A stretch of DNA of 64,000 nucleotides from contig NC_084816.1 of the NCBI RefSeq assembly GCF_963583255.1, positions 20,095,344-20,159,343 on the forward strand. Direction: 5' to 3'. Position 1 is the stretch's first letter. Each line of letters starts with the position of its first letter. Below are positions 11,601-22,959 of this stretch, in pieces. The notes under the pieces were generated by a model. It worked only from the letters and a program-made list of their open reading frames with translations. It made no database searches and was not told where the DNA came from. The stretch comes from Pyrus communis. Taxonomy: Eukaryota; Streptophyta; Magnoliopsida; Rosales; Rosaceae. The translations under genes were made by a program, and so were the position numbers.

Positions 11601-11759
11601 AAGTAGGGTCATGGGTGTTGGTACGGAATCGTGGGCGAGGAGAGAGAGGCAGCGAGGGCAGCGAGGGCAGCGAGGAGTTCCGAGGCCGGGATTCATGGTG
11701 GGATCGTGGTGCAGATTCCCACTCCTCAGCTTCGGTTCGTACACCTCTCGAGTCCCCAT
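8693..11759 (-). CDS. Small conserved plant membrane protein, six exons, splice defect at exon 1/2
   Basis: Exons on the minus strand: 11625-11759, 11481-11524, 10408-10459, 10276-10334, 10091-10136, 8693-8835. Exons 2 to 6 join in frame at GT-AG sites and read EWTITPVLHDATAV, AGSGIGGMLSAIHSFNTG, IPYLQNRLKGPKWLPFLVG, LPPLLLFSGASAAFGG, then YALPKFAQLTVTSYYA to a stop. Exon 1 starts MGTREVYEPKLRSG and contains a cysteine cluster, CPRC repeated three times, before SLLAHDS. The GIGG segment and LPPLLLFSGASA can each form a membrane helix, so one or two membrane passes are likely. The whole is about 160 aa. I recall an Arabidopsis family annotated 'K+-H+ exchange-like' with this look (possibly At1g53760), but I am unsure and there is no direct evidence for that function. 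Junction 1 is off by one base with the only available AG acceptor. Alternatively the acceptor used to be 7 nt upstream, giving HDS-DKGEW in frame, and has lost its AG. Intron 2 and intron 5 carry transposons. Confidence 0.72.
8966..9186. mobile_element. Tourist/Harbinger-like MITE in intron 5
   Basis: TIRs GGGCTTGTTTGGTA and TACCAAACAAGGCC with TTA target duplications at 8963-8965 and 9187-9189. 221 bp. 'gagttttcttcatgagtaa' inside is shared with the element at 63336-63640. Confidence 0.85.
9291..9535 (+). mobile_element. Possible copia LTR fragment in intron 5
   Basis: TGTTGTGCTGGGCTG start, then 'gctctatataagag' (a TATA-like box), then 'gcaattcagtcaatgaataa' and 'ttgattcttaag'-like sequence, which together resemble the promoter and poly(A) part of a plant copia LTR. 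No partner LTR or primer-binding site is seen, so it would be a solo or partial LTR. Confidence 0.35.
10636..11058. mobile_element. hAT-like element in intron 2
   Basis: Termini GGTGGCGTAGCCAAGAT and the inverse ATCCCATGCTGGCTCCGCCAT correspond (TGGCG.AGCCA). Flanks GGAGATTTA (10627-10635) and GGGGATTTA (11059-11067) form a near-perfect target duplication. Sequence on both outer sides ('caacgcaactgat', near 10577 and 11250) is duplicated as well, so an older intron duplication may also be present. Confidence 0.55.
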
Positions 11760-13955
11760 CGCCGGCTTCTAACGTAAATGCTAACAATTCTGAGAAATCG
11801 GTTGACGGTGGCGATGGTGACTCAATTGGCGGAGACGACAACAGTCATGGTGGATATGGAACCACCGGGGAGGGAGGGGGTGGAAAATTTTTAGGTTAAA
11901 CGACAGCGTTTTAAGCTATGGGCTCGGTTGGCATCGAGGACGTAAAGTGGGCAATTCCGCGGGTTGGGCTCTGTTAAAATTTTATGCCACGGAAAAAACC
12001 GAGGGTTCTCTCGAACATCTTTGTACCAAAAAAGTTTAGGCTTTTTGGTCCAAAATGGTTATTGAAATTTGTATAACATATAATTTTGATTCTTGAGATT
12101 GAAAATTAATAGAAGTGGTCATTGAGATTGTCCATCATTCATTATTTTGGTCATTTCGTTAAAAAAACTCCGTTAAGTTGAGAGTATTTTAGCCAAAATG
12201 ATCTCTGAGATTTGCATAACACATAACTTTGATCCCTAAGATTGTCCACCATCTATCATTTTTATCATTTTTATCATTCCGTTAAAAAGCAAGGGACCAC
12301 TTAACGGAATTTTTTTAATGGATGGTGGACAATCTCAGAGACCAAATTTATGTGTTATGCAAATCTTAAGAACCATTTTGGTTAAAAAGCCAAAAATTTA
12401 TGATTATTCATCGTTAAATTTGATGCTAAAATTTTTGATTAAATGAATGTGTTTTTAGTATTTTAATTTTAATTTTTAATATTAAATATATTTATAAAGT
12501 AAATACTTTTACAAAAAAAGTTTATATTTAATTTTTTTTTTATCATAATAATAAAAGGCTCAACATGCTGAAACCTCGCTCTACATCTTTGCTTTTGGAA
12601 ATACTTTTTTTACAGATGTGATATTTTATTTTTAAACAACAATGTGGGAAATTTAGATCTACAGGTACACTAGTTAAACCAACTAACTTAAAGCATATTT
12701 ATATAAATATTTTTTTTTAATTTATTTTTTGTTGGGATAAATCAAACTATTCCTTGAAACTTGGTGGGCTTACTCCAAAATAATATAAGCCCAACACCTT
12801 AAAATTTTCGTCTTTAAGGCCAGAAGCCCAACACCTTCTCTTGAGGAAACATGTGAGATTTCTTTAAGGGAAAGGGATCTCTTCGGAACCCTTCCATCTA
12901 ATCTTTCTCATCAAATAATTCGGATCTTTGAAATTTGATCAAACGGTTAAAAAAACAAACTGATTCTAAAAGTTATAATAACTTTAGCAGTTTAATCAAA
13001 TTTTAAGGACTCGAATTGTTTGATGAGAAGGATTAGGTGGAACAAATCTGGAGATGATTCCTTTCCTTCTTTGAGCAGCTTTGATGGACCACAATCACAA
13101 AGGACTATGATTCTCTCCCCTCCTCTTTCTATCATCTTTCATTCCCTCCTCTCACATTCTCTATTTTGTCTTTCTCTTTCTATAAAAAAATTAATATAAG
13201 ATGTTGACGTGGCTTAACTGTGACCGTTCAAACTGGAGGGGAGGAAAGAAGATGAAAAAAAAAAAAAAAAAAAAAAGGGAGAGATGAGAATCCTCCTCCA
13301 ATCATAAAACCTAAGTTAAATCCAAAATGGCAAAGAAGATAAAATACCACCTGAGAGATCAATTACGTGGCAAATTAAGAGTGGCTGGAGATGAGCCCAG
13401 AAGGATAAACGTGTGCCATCCTATTATATGGAAATTTCTCTTCGCATTATATTACCTCGTTAAACCAAAAACGTTACAATTTTATTAACTCATTTCGTAT
13501 AAGTTAGTCTTCCATTCGAACACTATTCTCCACATACACTCAAAAGAAAGAAAAAGAAATAAAGCTAGTGACAGAGACACCTGTGGTCACATTAAACCCG
13601 GCAGAGTGGACACTGAAAACCGAACTTTTTGACCACATTTGCTTTTCTTCCAAACTTTCCTTCTACCCAAACACAAAAAATCCCACAAAATACAAATGCC
13701 ACCAGAGGAAATTCCACAACCCAATCAAAAATCCCCAAATGTTTTAGTCGCGCAAAAAATTACCGCATTGCTGAATGCCATTACCATTGCAAAACAGAAA
13801 GCACTGCAAAAAAACCCCTCAAAAATCAGCAACCCAAGAATGTAGGAACCTTAATCTGCACGAATCCCGAGGTGGGTACCTCAAAGATTGATGCTTTCTC
13901 CTCGTTTGTGAATTCAGTCCATCTGGGTGTCGTCGGAAGTTGTTGAGATTGAGGT
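11760..13955. other. Divergent intergenic region between two head-to-head genes
   Basis: About 2.2 kb separates the ATG of the membrane-protein gene (minus) from the ATG of the HAL2-like gene (plus). It should hold both promoters. A short upstream ATG frame (Met plus 7 codons) precedes the minus-strand start at about 11848-11825. The region also holds a foldback MITE (12015-12405) and a poly(A) run at 13256-13277. No further gene is seen. Confidence 0.5.
12015..12405. mobile_element. Foldback MITE
   Basis: Inverse arms: 'ttttggtccaaaatggttat' to 'attttggttaaaaagccaaa', and several internal 'gatttgcataacacataa' / 'ttatgtgttatgcaaatc' pairs. A related element lies at 28370-28740. Internal repeats suggest that it was rearranged after insertion. 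Confidence 0.7.
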
Positions 13956-16806
13956 ATGGAGGGCGGGAGATACGGCGAGGAGCTGGATGTGGCGGTGAGA
14001 GTGGTTCACATGGCGTGTGCTCTGTGTCAGAGGCTGCAGGAGGGGTTGGTGTCAGGTGGCAGTGGCCTCGTTAAGTCCAAGGACGATGATTCTCCTGTGA
14101 CTGTTGCAGGTACTAAGAATTGAAACAGTGCTCTTTCGTTGTGTCTTCTTTGATATCGGAGGTTTTTTATTTGAGAAATGTTCTGCTGTTTTTCTGTTGT
14201 TGGTTTCTTTAATTTTGGCAAACTGGTGCAATGTAGTACCTTTGCTAAATAAATAGTCTTGAGATGAATACATCGCTGCGGGTTCCGCAATACACGTTCG
14301 TATGTTTAGTAGTTCTTGAATTGATTTGGCTTTTAGTTAAGGTGATACAGTTAACAAGTTATGATGGACAATGTTTTTAAAATGATAACAAATATACGCC
14401 GTTTATGAATTTAGGTACTTGATATTAGGTGCATTATCTGCGAGGTTTTCTTTCGTCACTATGGAGTAGGTTTTTCGCTTCGTATGGGACCAGAATCTTC
14501 TTTTGTTAGTGCTTTTTAAGTAAAAGGGACTGACCGGCAGATGAACATTGTTGGGGTATTGTCTGATGGTATGTCATTCTTGTAGAATGATCTTTATGGA
14601 GAGCATTTTATACACGCAGCTTGAGTTCTGTCGGCTAATTATCCATGCAAAGGTTCATTGAGATTTGTCTTAAAAGTGAATATGGGGGTGGGAGTGGAGC
14701 ATTTTTCAAGTAGAAGTTATAGAACCTGCGAGAGCATTATGTGAAAACACAAATATCATCATTTTATAGAAATGTAGGGGCACACCTTTTAGTGGCTTTT
14801 GTGTCCTGCATTAAATTTGAAATACTGTTTCATTGTTGTGAAGCTTAATAAAAAACACTACTTACACGTATCAGCCACTGAACTTTCATACGCTAGAAAT
14901 TGCTTGGTGCTCTTCTTTAATTATAAATTTTCAGAAAATGAAAGCAATTGAAGCTGGAGAGGAAAGAGCCAGTTTCTGGAGAATCTAGTTTTTATGTCTA
15001 TAGCAACTGAAAGATCAGGCTCTCCAACTCATATTGGTTCCTCTTTGTATATCATATAAACTTTGGCTAATTCCATTGACATTGTGTGTGAACAGATTGG
15101 AGTGTGCAAGCAACCGTTAGCTGGATACTGTCTCAGTTCTTTGGGAGTCAAAATGTATCCATTATTGCTGAAGAAGATGTACAAACGCTCTCTCAGGCTG
15201 ACTCAGCAGGTTTGCTGGAAGCTGTTGTAAACACTGTTAACGAATGCTTAGCTGGAGCACCCAAGTATGGTCTTAAAAGTCCACCAAAATCCCTCAACAC
15301 CGCTCAAGTTCTTGAGGCTATCAGCCGATGCAACTCAGAGGGAGGCCCCAAAGGTAGACATTGGGTACTTGATCCTATTGACGGAACATTAGGGTTTGTA
15401 CGTGGGGATCAATATGCTGTAGCTTTAGCATTGATTGAGGATGGAAAAGTTGTTATTGGAGTACTTGGGTGCCCAAATTACCCAATGAAGAAGGAATTGC
15501 TCAGTTATCATTATCAGTACCATGAAACCATGTCAAGGTTGTCTCCACCTTCTGAGGATATGTGGGAAAGAGGTTGTGTGATGTATGCGAGGAGGGGCAG
15601 TGGTGAGGCATGGATGCAGCCACCAATCCATGGGGATAAGAAGTTTGTGTGGCCGAATTCTGCAAGACTTGTTCGGGTTTCTTCCATCGATGACCCCGCA
15701 CTGGCCACTTGTTGTGAACCTGTCGAGAAAGCAAATTCAGACCACTCCTTTACAGCAGGACTTGCTCACAGCGTAGGGTTTAGGTACATAGTTACTTAAT
15801 TATTTCTATACATCAACGTGCATGGTTGTCGGTCTAACAAATGAAACCATCACATAATGAAAAAGGCAAAGAGTAATGGGAGGAGAAAACTGCAAATAGA
15901 AGAGTGAAATGAGTTATTAAGTAGAAGAGCACTTCCCCTTTCTAGTTTCTTTTTTATTACGTATAAGAGGTAAAATAAAAAGATATTTCCAGTTTGACGA
16001 CATTGCTTTATAAAAACCTAATACACTGTTTAATGATATGAGTGATTTTCCATCACAAGTATTGCCTAGGTTGTTGTCCTGCTGTTGTTTGTTTCTTCTG
16101 TTTCTTGGTCCTGTTTTTCAAGTTCTGAGAAATTGGATAAAGTAAGAGATTATATTAACAAGTATGTCTATTGTCTGTTATCTGGAATTTTTTAATAGTT
16201 ACCCTGCTTTTCTTCGAGGCAATTGCTTAATGATATGTTTTTTTTAAGTACAAGGCAATGTGATCGATGGTCAATTAAGGTTAAAAATGAGTTTACCGCA
16301 AAGTATCCTAATTTTTTCCTTTTTGTTGTAATCAGTTGTACCTTCTCCAATGAGTTTCTTATCTTTCTCTGGTTGGCAAATGATGTGAATCTCAAAGCCA
16401 CCTTGCCACCTTACATGTCTTTTTTACTGGGGTAGGAAGATATTGGCAACTATAGTTTTACTTGTGCTCTAATTGATATTGTCCTTTCATATCATATGGT
16501 AGAAATCAACCCCTCCGTGTCTATAGCATGGTGAAATATGCAGCCATAGCTCGAGGAGATGCTGAGCTATTCATGAAGTTTGCAAGGACTGGATACAAGG
16601 AGAAGATATGGGATCACGCTGCTGGTGTTGTCATTGTAGAAGAGGCCGGAGGTGTCGTAACTGATGCTGGAGGGCGTCCCCTGGACTTTTCAAAAGGACC
16701 TTACTTAGAAGGACTTGACAGGGGCATAGTTGTTTGTTCTGGGCCAACACTGCATGAGAAAATCATTGATGCCGTGTATGCCAGCTGGGACTCTTCTAAT
16801 TTATGA
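13956..16806 (+). CDS. AHL: PAP-specific phosphatase, HAL2-like (AHL type), 381 aa
   Basis: Exons 13956-14109, 15096-15783 and 16503-16806 join in frame at GT-AG sites to 381 codons plus stop. The enzyme removes the 3' phosphate from 3'-phosphoadenosine 5'-phosphate (PAP), the by-product of sulfotransferases. The inositol-monophosphatase fold motifs are present: DSPVTVAD at residues 45-52, EED at 77-79, DPIDGT at 144-149 (metal-binding Asp144 and Asp147) and WDHAAG at 317-322. The N-terminus starts directly with the fold and has no transit peptide, as in AHL (cytosolic) and unlike SAL1. QPLRVYSMVKYAAIARGD in exon 3 is closer to AHL (At5g54390, about 373 aa) than to SAL1. The ATG at 13956 is the first before the conserved ELD.AVRVVH segment. 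The upstream 400 nt contain 5' UTR-like sequence with unrelated short frames. Confidence 0.93.
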
Positions 16807-18465
16807 GGCTTTCTGTTCCATGCCAACGGACCGCAGTGGCAGTAAATTTTGCGATTTTGGTAAGGTAAGGTCATATAGTAGTATTTGTTTTACATTACAA
16901 AAGAACTTCATCACAGTCTGATCCACCATACAATAGAACTTGCTGAGTCAGTGGCTTATAAGTGAGCTAGTTGTATGACTCGATGTCTTTTTGGGATCGT
17001 CTGATGAAGCATTTCTCCCCTGTTTGCTTCATGGATGGAAACAGAAGGGAAGTGAATAATTCCAGACCTCTTTTAACAAATGCAGTGGGAGTTTTTCAAA
17101 ACATATGAAAGCAAGAACTCCTCTTTCTACTTATGCATCACATACATGAATCTTGCCAAATTAGGTTCATTGTACATCTCATTTCTATCTCTCACATATT
17201 TCAACACCCTCAAATTTCCCAATATTTCTCTCTTCATTATAAATTTGAGACTCAAATCTCCTGCTTCCAATGTCACCTACCTTTCTCTCCCCAGTTGGAC
17301 AATTGTTTGACAGGGCTGACTTAATAAGTAGTTATTTGTAAATGCTGGAACTCAAAAGTCCCAACAGTTTGGATACCGAAGAGAATTCCTTGTAAATTTG
17401 AAAAAGGTTCCGTATGGTAAACTTGGTTGCATTGCACATACTCACTAACCTGGTTGCTCATTTGTATCCTTTACTGAGCTTTGTGCGAAGAAATATTTAC
17501 GCCTCTTTGAAATCTTTCAGGGCAAGCAATTTGCTGAGAAGGATTCTTGACGACATTCATATGCTAACGCCAAGGTCAAGTTTATAGACGGAAGTATTTC
17601 GTCTGGTGACGTGTTCAACTGAGTTCAGGAAAATGGCACTGTTATATTGCTGCTCAATAGTCAAATATTTATCAGTAAGATCTTCAAAGTAAAATTTTTT
17701 GCAACAGCAGTCACATTTCAATAAAATATCGGTGCATATAAATCACTTTCACTGGATAGCTGCACCCAGTTGATGGCTGCTAGGGGTGTAGCAATTTGGG
17801 TTCACAGTTTTGTCTAGCATTCAGTCTACAGAAATCAGGTGATGATCATTTTGTTGAGCCAAAAAAGAAAAAGAAACAGTTTTTACCAAAATACTCCTTA
17901 TTTTTTTCTTACGGCATTACCTTCTATTGATGTTTTAAGCTACGATTTTGCTTATCCGGTGAACCCATGAGATCGCTGTTCATATTTAGTCAACTTAGTT
18001 GTTTCAGTTTACCCAAACTTTGATGTCTGCGAGCTGATTGGCGCCTAAACTAGTAATTTAGCTGTATTATGCGCTGGTTTTTTTATCGTAATTTTCGCCA
18101 CAGGATAGAGTATCAGTTAGCCTCAGTTGTTAAATTGATTTAGCACCTGTTGTTTCCTCCAAAAGCCAGGGAGTGCTCGGTGGCTGTAGCTTGGACGGTC
18201 TTGCTAAAGAGCTTAGGCATGGTCCTCCGGAGTGGAGGCCTTCCTAGTTTTATTAGTGTCATTGTCCGCTCCTCAACATGGAAGTAATATATTAGTTCAA
18301 AACACATTCAGGGAACTATTTTTCCTTTTTTTCTTTTGCAGTTTGTTTTGTCATCCTTATCACAATATTAATGGAAAATTTAAGTTTGATTGGAAAGATC
18401 TGGTGTTAGATACAGCGCTGGAAGAACTAACTGGTTAATAAGGCGTTATTCATTTGTGTATGGTA
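16807..18465. other. 3' flank of the AHL-type gene, no gene recognised
   Basis: Probably contains the 3' UTR. Short frames only. Confidence 0.45.
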
Positions 18466-18583
18466 GCAAGTAGCCCTCTAGTACAGTGGTGGAAAGAAGT
18501 ATTGTCCTTGCACCAGAGCGTGAGTTCAAACTTCATCAGCTCTCTAATCTAATATCTAATCTAACAAATCTATCGTTTGATCA

Positions 18584-18625
<42 letters not shown>
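18466..18625 (+). mobile_element. tRNA-derived SINE, family 3, with long poly(A)
   Basis: 'tagtacagtggtggaaagaa' then 'cagagcgtgagttcaaactt' give A-box-like and B-box-like pol III sequences, then 'ctaatctaatatctaatcta' and an A run of about 43 bp at 18583-18625. The 3' half recurs at about 21483-21575 and in reverse at 61950-62055. Confidence 0.75.
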
Positions 18626-18629
<4 letters not shown>

Positions 18630-18904
18630 TTCATGGGAAGTTTTTATAATTTAATCTCGTGTGTAAACAGTCTTCATTCAAAGATTAATTTTACAAATTC
18701 TCATCCAAATTGAAGTTGTTTGGTCATTTGATTATTGTCATGAACATTTTATTGTTTATCCGCGACATTGTGCATGTCAGTTACAATTAGATACACTTTT
18801 TCAATAGGAGTGAATTTTTGTAGAGATATATGTGAAGGATGACCTCAAAGAATTATCAATGGTTATCTCGTGAACTAGTGTTGCGTGAAACCAAACGAGT
18901 GAGC

Positions 18905-19110
18905 GCCCATCACGGGGTGGCCTAGTGGTTAGAGAATAACTGCGGGCCTGTATTCTACGCGGCATGTCATGTGTTCAATTTTTTATGCTTGTGAATGCAC
19001 GATGGTGGTCAAGGGTGGTTGAAATGCCTCTGTGAGTGGCCCTCGAAATGGTGGACTACCGTAACAAAGCTATCAACTGGTCCTATTAAAAATAAAAAAT
19101 AAAAAATGTT
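18905..19110 (+). mobile_element. tRNA-derived SINE, family 1
   Basis: 'catcacggggtggcctagtg' and 'gttagagaataa' form a tRNA-like A box. 'catgtgttcaatttt' is a degraded B box. The tail is a repeated 'aaaaataaaaaataaaaaat'. Same head at 29206-29340. Confidence 0.65.
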
Positions 19111-19229
19111 AATTGTTATTGGCACTTCAAAAATCTCATTCTACACTCCAAACTTTTTATATTTGGAAAGAAAAATATACTTATGAGGAGTGTAGAATGA
19201 GATTTTTGGAGTGCCAATAATACTTCCTA
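19111..19229. mobile_element. Small palindromic MITE, family B, copy 1
   Basis: 'ttattggcacttcaaaaatc' to 'tcattctacactcc' pairs with 'ggagtgtagaatgagatttt' to 'ggagtgccaataa'. The arms are about 45 bp and nearly perfect, with a short loop, so an RNA would form a pre-miRNA-sized hairpin. A second copy is at 22265-22380. Confidence 0.8.
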
Positions 19230-19363
19230 AAAATAAACAAAAACAATACGAGTGATCTGTCTTATTATCCTAGTGATTGATTAGCTTTTGAAAACCACTA
19301 ATATACCTTGTATACACAGTTGGGTCTTTTTTTTTTTTTAACAGATGATTGGTTTGGATATGA

Positions 19364-19583
19364 GAATGAGGATCCTCTTCGGATCCTTTTTGAGAGGATT
19401 CCGGGATCTTCAAATCGTGTTCGTCCATCGTATATCGTACGGTTATTTTCATTAGATACTATTCAAGTTTAATTTTAAATAAAAGTATTTAAAATTATTT
19501 CTGACCGTACGATGTACGATGAGCGGACACGATTTGAAGATTCCTAGGATCTCACAAAAAGAATCCGAAGAGAATCCTCATTC
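19364..19583. mobile_element. Mutator-like MITE with perfect 9-bp target duplication
   Basis: Begins GAATGAGGATCCTCTTCGGA and ends TCCGAAGAGAATCCTCATTC, its inverse with one difference. TGGATATGA occurs at 19355-19363 and 19584-19592. Nearly the whole 220 bp is a palindrome ('atcgtatatcgtacggt' against 'accgtacgatgtacgat'). Confidence 0.92.
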
Positions 19584-20567
19584 TGGATATGATTATATTA
19601 AGGGTCCCACTTCTAGGGTGTTTAATGAAAACAAATATAAGCTTTATAATTCTGACTAAATAGTAATGTGACGTGACCTTGTTCCGTATTCACAGACTAA
19701 TCACTCGTAAGTTTGAATTTCCATTAAAGCTAATAAAATTAAAAAAAAAAAAAAAAGCACTTTGAATTAACATGCCACATGTAATTTCTAAGTGATTGTC
19801 TGTATTCAAACATCAGAAACCAAAGAAAATACAATTCGTTTGAAGATTTCAAAATGAGAGAAAACTTCCAACTCTAAATCCACAGAAAGAGGGAAGAAAG
19901 AAATAGCCTTACCAGACTACCAGTGGGCTGCCGGCTGCGAGTGCAGTTGGCACCCAAACTCCATGGCGTGGGCTGCAACAGCTTGCCGGAATTGACTTTA
20001 CTTTCCATTCCAAATCCACCGAGACTGAGAGATACTTGTAATTCAATCAATGTTTGGCTGGATTCCATATGTATGTTTTCATTAACTTTATTATTCTTTG
20101 TGCGCCTGCATAGTTCATATATATGTTCACAAAATATACATATATCCACTTTTTTATTTTTATTTTTTTAAAATAGGGATTAGTTGTGAGACCCATCCTA
20201 CAACGAACATCAACGATCCGAACCGTCTATTTTGTAAGTCTCGATTCATGATCATCCTTGAAAAAATTCAATTCGATTGAACCATTTGCCTATTTAATTA
20301 TGAAAATGAAATTTCATTGTTTCTTACATAACAAAGTTTTTGTCAAACTCTTTGAACTCAATTACATGCCTCAAATATTTCTAAGTTGGTTAATATTTTG
20401 TAAGGATGATCTAAGAGGTGAAACTTGAAAAAATAGACAGCTCTAATCTTTGATGTTCGATGCAGTGTGGGCTTCACAACTAATGAAAATCCATTTCCTT
20501 AAAAGCCTCTTATATATGCATATTTTTTTTACCGAATCCTATATATGTATATTCATTTATAGATTAA

Positions 20568-20799
20568 GGACTCGTTTGGATGTGCTTTTAAAATGACTGA
20601 AAGCACTTTTAGAGAAAAAAATTTTGGGTTCCAAGAGCAGTTAAAGTGCTTTCTGCAAGAAACATCCGTTATGTGCTTCTTCTAGGAAGCACTTTAAGTG
20701 TTTTTCTAGGATTTATTTGCATCTTTATTAAAGATTGGTTTTAAAAATATTTTCACTAGAAGCGCTTTCAATTATTTTAAAAACACATCTAAACGAGTT
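20568..20799. mobile_element. Tourist-like MITE (GGACTCGTTTGGATGTG)
   Basis: Start GGACTCGTTTGGATGTGCTT and end inverse AACACATCTAAACGAG, with TAA on both sides. The interior carries 'aagcactttaagtgtttt' repeats. Fragments of the same family lie near 36380-36500. Confidence 0.75.
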
Positions 20800-21114
20800 T
20801 TAAATTAATAGCGAACTTAAAAATTGAAATATGAACCTTGGATTAAAGGATATTAAGAAATTAGTGAACACAAGTCAATGTTGGGTCAGATCTCATTAGT
20901 CTAATGTGTTAGGTAGCCGTATCTCTTAACAGAGAAACAAGTACATGACGGTCGCGGTCTAAGTTTTCCTTATTAATTTGAAGTTTAGTACTATTGGTTG
21001 TGGAAATCACACTAAGAGCCTCATCATCGTCTTCATCTTGTTAAGTACAATTTGGTACTCTTAATTTGGTACTCTTCCATTGTTGCTACTATAAGAACAA
21101 TAAATTAATTGTCA

Positions 21115-21235
21115 CTTAGTATTACGGTCGAGTGATATGGTTATATTATTATAATTCGTCAATTGTAAAGCTTAATTTATTCTCACACCTTCTTAATGTA
21201 GATACTATCATTTGTTAAAAAAAAAAAACAATAAA
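21115..21235 (+). mobile_element. SINE family 2, copy 1 (partial)
   Basis: 'cacttagtattacggtcgag' head, 'cttcttaatgtagatactat' and 'catttgttaaaaaaaaaaaa' tail, shared with 22558-22735, 25770-25922 and the reverse copy at 40120-40292. The middle is deleted. Confidence 0.65.
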
Positions 21236-21482
21236 TTAGTTAAAAAGTAAAGTAAACATGTCGATCATAATCTGATTTTGTCCTATTTCGTTTTTTAACA
21301 ATATTACTATGAAACAGAAAAGAAAATTTAAATTTAAATTTGAAACGCAATGAGCTAATTACTGTTTTTTTTTTTTTTTTTTAATTTGAATATAAGATTG
21401 TGGAAACACTACCAAGCCACCTAGCTTAATCCCCTCTGCAAAAAACTCAATAATCAAAGTAATTTTAATTTGCAAGTGGCCA

Positions 21483-21575
21483 TCTACCATAGTGGTGGAA
21501 AGAAGTATTGCTCTTACATCATGATGTGAGATTGAACCCGCTCCCTAATCTAATCTATTGTTTGACAAAAAAAAT
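21483..21575 (+). mobile_element. SINE family 3 fragment
   Basis: 'atagtggtggaaagaagtat' and 'tgtgagattgaacccgctcc' match the element at 18466-18625; ends in 'attgtttgacaaaaaaaa'. Confidence 0.7.
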
Positions 21576-22264
21576 TTCAATTTTCATTTCTTGCATGTTA
21601 ATATGCTCTACATTTTAAATAATTAATTAATTAGCAGTTCATAAATTATATTTTATGTATGTATGTAAATTATATTGTAATAACACAATCATGTCTATGC
21701 ATTCTGATAGGTTCGACTTCCACTGATTTTTCTTTTTCCTAATAATTAACTATCTAACTTATTAACATTATCATTGTACTAAAAAAACAATCCTAAAAAC
21801 GCGTAAAGAGAATTTTATTCTATCTAGTGATTTAAGCTTGAGAATATAATACATAGTACGGCTTTGAGACAAAAGAAAGGAACACAATGGTGGTTTTGCC
21901 CGATGCAAATACAGTCCAATCTTTATGGATTTGAGAGATGCACTCCAATCTAGGGAAGGGCATAACTCTTATGGTTGGCGGATTAGAAGGCCTATCTGCA
22001 TTGACTATATACAAAGATACTCATTTGAATCTCAAATTCCAATTCAATTAATTAATCCATCGAGTTGGGATGACCTCAATTCAGAGAACCTGATAAGAAA
22101 CGATGTTGTACTAAGAGTAGAAGGATTACAAAATAGTTGAAGGCAAGATTCTAAAAGGTGTTAAGCGGTAAGCATGATCAAGCGCTTAGATGAGGATTAG
22201 ACAGAAGTTTATGTGGTGTTTTTTTTAATTCTAATTAAATTATTTATGAATATAAATAAATAGA

Positions 22265-22380
22265 AAGTGTTATTGGTACTTCAAAAATCTTATTCTACAC
22301 TCCTCACAAGTGTATTTTTCTTTTCAAATACAGAAAGTTTGGAGTGTAGAATGAAATTTTTAAAGTGCTAATAACAATTC
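22265..22380. mobile_element. Small palindromic MITE, family B, copy 2
   Basis: 'gttattggtacttcaaaaat' and 'attctacactcctcac' pair with 'ggagtgtagaatgaaattt' and 'taaagtgctaataac'. Same family as 19111-19229. Confidence 0.78.
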
Positions 22381-22557
22381 TCTAAATAAATATCTAGTTA
22401 TACTTAATAAAAGTTAAAGGGTATAAGAGGAAAGCTAAGCTTAATTGAACCTCGTTATATATGCACTAAACTTTTAATTTTCTTGTTGTCAAAGCTCTTA
22501 GCTTTAAGTTTTAGCTAATTAATTGTTGAATTTTCATTCAATTAATTAAATAAAACA

Positions 22558-22735
22558 ATCACTTAGTACTATGGTCTAGTGATATTTTTTTTTACTGTTA
22601 ATTGAGAGGTTTCAGCTTCGATTTTCATTAAAAGCGAGCTTGAATCATATTATTACTAGTCCATTGTGAGGCTTAACTCACTCTTCCATCCTCTTAATAT
22701 AGATAATATCGTTTGTTAAAAAAAAAATTAAAAGA
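22558..22735 (+). mobile_element. SINE family 2, copy 2
   Basis: 'cacttagtactatggtctag' (A-box region), 'gaggtttcagcttcgatttt' (B-box region), 'attgtgaggcttaactcact', 'taatatagataatatcgttt' and an A-rich tail. Complete relative to copy 1. Confidence 0.75.
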
Positions 22736-22959
22736 CATATTTTCAAAATACTAATTGATAAATGTCTTCCTTTTATTTCAAGATTCCTACTTAGTAAACC
22801 AACATATGATTAATCATAGAATAACTAAATCAAATGGATAAGATGAAGAAGAAGCTAGCTAGCTAGCCATATCTACATAGACCAAATCAAGATCAACCTA
22901 ATAAGACCAATATTAAGTTTTGACGGTGTAACCAAAGTTGCCTAATGCACTACCATATT

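Noticed and set aside
11587..11841. A Ser/Pro-rich minus-strand frame of 84 codons over the membrane-protein exon 1
   Set aside because: It starts with TTG, has a stop just upstream and no ATG. The frame from the ATG at 11759 gives the conserved-looking MGTREVYEPKLRSG start instead.
13629..13946. 105-codon plus frame before the AHL-type start
   Set aside because: It lies in the probable 5' UTR/promoter, has no homology I know, and does not join in frame with the phosphatase start.
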